A DNA stretch of 64,000 bases, from the NCBI RefSeq assembly GCF_900112705.1, contig NZ_FOMR01000003.1:248001-312000 (forward strand), read 5' to 3'. The notes below the pieces were generated by a model. It worked only from the letters and a program-made list of their open reading frames with translations, ran no database searches and had not been told where the DNA came from. This DNA is from Lentibacillus persicus (GTDB lineage Bacteria > Bacillota > Bacilli > Bacillales > Amphibacillaceae). This document shows, piece by piece, positions 62,035-64,000 of the stretch (position 1 is its first letter; every line of letters starts with the position of its first letter). Position numbers and translations under genes: made by a program.

Positions 62035-62228
62035 GTGTGCCGTAATATTTAAAGATTTCAATTTTAATTGATCGTAACAATTCTGATGCAACAACGCTTT
62101 TAAAGGGTTCTGAAATACAATGGTTATTTTTTGTAATTCAATTGTAAACAACTCGTAAACGAAATTAAGTTGTAATCACATATGACTGTTATTATAATCA
62201 AAGGCGCAGTGAAAGGAGGCAAAATAGC

Positions 62229-63467
62229 ATGAAAATTTTTTCAAAGCTATTGCCAAACTCAACCCGGAATTGGATTCTAACCGGCGTTGGTCTGCTGGCA
62301 CTGATTGTTTTCACCGGTTTTATCATCGTGGAAACAACCAAGGCAGAAGTGGTCGTAAAGGACAATGGAGAAAAAGAAACCATCCAGACCCACGCAGAAA
62401 CTGTAAAAGAACTGCTTGATGAAACAGGGATCACCTACTCTCAACATGATGAATTATCTCATAACATAGACGCACCAATTGAAGACGGAATGAATATTAC
62501 ATACAAAGAAGCGCAGAAGGTTACGGTTGTCGTGGATGATGAGGAAACGGACTATTATACAACACGTGATAACCTCCAGGAATTTCTGAATGAAAAAGAC
62601 ATCAGTGTTTCGAAACATGATGAAACGTCCCATGAAAAGGATGCGACAATCAGCGATGGAATGGAATTCACAGTTGATAAGGCATTTCAAGTAACCATTA
62701 ATAACGGTGGGGAAAAAGAAAAAGCCTGGACAACTGGAGGCACCGTGGGAGAACTTCTGGAAGAAAATAATATCACCATTGATGATGATGACAAGTTGAA
62801 ACCCGCAAAGAAGAAAGCAGTGTCCAAGGATAACCCGATAACGGTTACACGTGTCGAAAAAGAAACGGATGTCGTGAAGGAAAAAGTTGATTTCCAAGTA
62901 GAGGAACGTGAAGACAGCAGCCTGGAAAAAGGGAAAAAGAAAGTCATATCCGAAGGCCGGGAAGGTGTCGTTGTAAAGGAATATAAGATAACAAAAGAAA
63001 ACGGTGAACAAGTGAGCCGTGATTTGATTGATGAAGAAGTGGAACAGGAAAGTAAAAACCGTGTCGTCGCAATCGGAACGAAAGAAAAAAAGCAGGAAGC
63101 AAGTCTGCGGACAGTCTCCAGTGAGAAAAGCAACAGTCAACGTAACGACAATAGTAAGGAGAGCAGCAATTCAGGCGGCAACGTGATGCACATGAATGCC
63201 ACTGCTTATACGGTCGACTGTGTTGGTTGTAACGGCAGCGGGGTTACAGCAACCGGCATCAACTTACGGGAGAATTCGAAAGTTGTATCAGTCGACCCAA
63301 ATGTTATCCCACTGGGTTCCAGAGTCTGGGTTGAAGGATACGGGGAAGCTGTCGCCGGCGATACGGGCGGCGATATAAAAGGAAACCGGATTGATCTTCA
63401 CTTTAAGTCAAAAAGCCAGGCTTTAAATTTCGGTCGAAAAACAGTAAAAGTTAAGATCCTTAATTAA
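62229..63467 (+). CDS. yabE: Cell-wall protein with DUF348, G5 and 3D domains (YabE)
   Basis: 412 residues. An N-terminal signal or anchor segment (NWILTGVGLLALIVFTGFIIV, about 14-34) is followed by three DUF348 repeats (about 38-78, 95-140 and 150-195), a G5 domain (about 205-285), a Ser/Asn-rich linker and a C-terminal 3D domain whose three aspartates are in VAGDTGGDIKGNRIDLHF. It resembles resuscitation-promoting/stationary-phase survival factors that cleave peptidoglycan. ATG at 62229 follows AAAGGAGGC. It is preceded by its own AT-rich upstream region. Confidence 0.94.
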   Translation: MKIFSKLLPNSTRNWILTGVGLLALIVFTGFIIVETTKAEVVVKDNGEKETIQTHAETVKELLDETGITYSQHDELSHNIDAPIEDGMNITYKEAQKVTVVVDDEETDYYTTRDNLQEFLNEKDISVSKHDETSHEKDATISDGMEFTVDKAFQVTINNGGEKEKAWTTGGTVGELLEENNITIDDDDKLKPAKKKAVSKDNPITVTRVEKETDVVKEKVDFQVEEREDSSLEKGKKKVISEGREGVVVKEYKITKENGEQVSRDLIDEEVEQESKNRVVAIGTKEKKQEASLRTVSSEKSNSQRNDNSKESSNSGGNVMHMNATAYTVDCVGCNGSGVTATGINLRENSKVVSVDPNVIPLGSRVWVEGYGEAVAGDTGGDIKGNRIDLHFKSKSQALNFGRKTVKVKILN

Positions 63468-63524
63468 GGCGAGTTGCATCAAGGCGTATGCGTTAAAAAT
63501 AGTGCTTTGATTAGCTGATGATAA

Positions 63525-63567
63525 AATGCTCCTGCCATGATATAGTGGTAGGAGCATTATTATATTT
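63525..63567 (+). terminator. Terminator of yabE
   Basis: AATGCTCCTGCC pairs with GGTAGGAGCATT across a 10-nt loop, ending in a weak ATTATATTT tract. Confidence 0.75.
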
Positions 63568-63604
63568 CGCTGAATGAAGCCCGTATGTGAGAAGGGGAAT
63601 GATT

Positions 63605-64000
63605 TTGAAGGTAAAGGAAGTTATTGTTGTAGAGGGACGCGATGACACAGCTAAAATAAATCAGACTGTTGATGCGGATACTATTGAGACGAATGGGTCA
63701 GCTGTTGGTAAGTCCGTTATAGAACAGGTCAGGCATGCACAGGCTAAACGTGGTGTTATTATTTTTACTGATCCGGATTACCCCGGCAGCCGCATTCGGC
63801 ATATTATTGATCAAGCCGTCCCGGGGTGCAAACATGCATTTTTGCCGCGTGATGAGGCGTTGGCGAAAAACCCCGATCATAAAAGTCTTGGTATTGAACA
63901 CGCTTCTGCTCAAGCGATTAAACACGCGCTTCAGGGCGTTTATTCGTTGTCTGATGAATCCTATTATGAGATTGAACGAGAAGACCTGATTGCGGCAGGC
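63605..64000 (+). CDS. rnmV: Ribonuclease M5, 5' part (continues past window)
   Basis: The first 132 residues of a TOPRIM nuclease that matures 5S rRNA. The catalytic glutamate is in VVEGRDDTAK (about residues 8-17) and the DxD pair in IIFTDPDYPGSRIRHIID (about 58-75). The family segment FLPRDEALAK and the HASAQAIKHAL region follow. TTG at 63605 is used because AAGGGGAATG precedes it by 6 nt. In B. subtilis ksgA comes next. Confidence 0.95.
   Translation, partial: MKVKEVIVVEGRDDTAKINQTVDADTIETNGSAVGKSVIEQVRHAQAKRGVIIFTDPDYPGSRIRHIIDQAVPGCKHAFLPRDEALAKNPDHKSLGIEHASAQAIKHALQGVYSLSDESYYEIEREDLIAAG

Noticed and set aside
63735-63989. 84-codon plus-strand ORF within the last 0.3 kb
   Set aside because: It is out of frame with the ribonuclease M5 gene, whose TOPRIM motifs are clear in the other frame.

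Overview
This window is the replication-origin region of a Firmicute of the family Bacillaceae. From 0.3 to 64 kb the gene order follows the Bacillus subtilis chromosome around oriC: spo0J-soj-noc-rsmG-mnmG-mnmE-jag-spoIIIJ-rnpA-rpmH on the minus strand, then dnaA-dnaN-yaaA-recF-remB-gyrB-gyrA-guaB-dacA-pdxST-serS-dck/dgk-yaaH-yaaI-tadA-SRP RNA-dnaX-yaaK-recR-yaaL-bofA-csfB-yaaO-tmk-yaaQ-yaaR-holB-yaaT-yabA-yabB-yazA-rsmI-abrB-metS-yabD-yabE-rnmV mostly on the plus strand. Sporulation genes (spoIIIJ, jag, bofA, csfB, a SleL/YaaH homologue, abrB with Spo0A boxes) mark an endospore former. Moderate GC, acidic proteins and repeat-rich intergenic DNA suggest a salt-tolerant relative such as Virgibacillus, Lentibacillus or Oceanobacillus, but that placement is inference.

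Layout. 0-11.3 kb: leftward genes for chromosome segregation (Soj, Spo0J, Noc, with two exact parS sites), tRNA/rRNA modification, membrane protein insertion, RNase P protein and L34. 11.35-13.46 kb: bipartite oriC flanking dnaA, with DnaA boxes, candidate Spo0A boxes, and a DnaA-trio/AT-rich unwinding element next to dnaN. 13.4-29.6 kb: rightward replication, gyrase, purine, cell-wall, vitamin B6 and seryl-tRNA synthetase genes, the last under a T-box. 29.6-46.2 kb: the least conserved part, with a 29-codon ORF, tRNA-Ser, an ECF sigma/anti-sigma pair with its own ECF-type promoter, a T-box-controlled proC, deoxynucleoside kinases, tRNA-Arg, acsA with a CcpA-type site, a DJ-1 protein, a spore-lytic enzyme, SRP RNA, a fragment of a LuxR-type response regulator and two ABC-2 exporters. 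46.3-64 kb: the conserved dnaX-to-rnmV block.

The B. subtilis rRNA operons expected after gyrA and between bofA and csfB are absent, as are xpaC and yaaN. The most unusual content is intergenic. There are three kinds of dispersed structured repeat: (1) about 180-250 bp palindromic elements with GAGRCYGGGA-type ends (four copies, one truncated); (2) about 400 bp two-module elements bounded by ATAAACTGCGA-type inverted ends, one copy on each side of oriC in opposite orientation; (3) a 120-180 bp two-hairpin element (five copies, two tandem pairs), whose stem sequences change in a compensating way and one pair of which forms almost the whole predicted metS 5' leader. I know of no function for these repeats and could not search databases.
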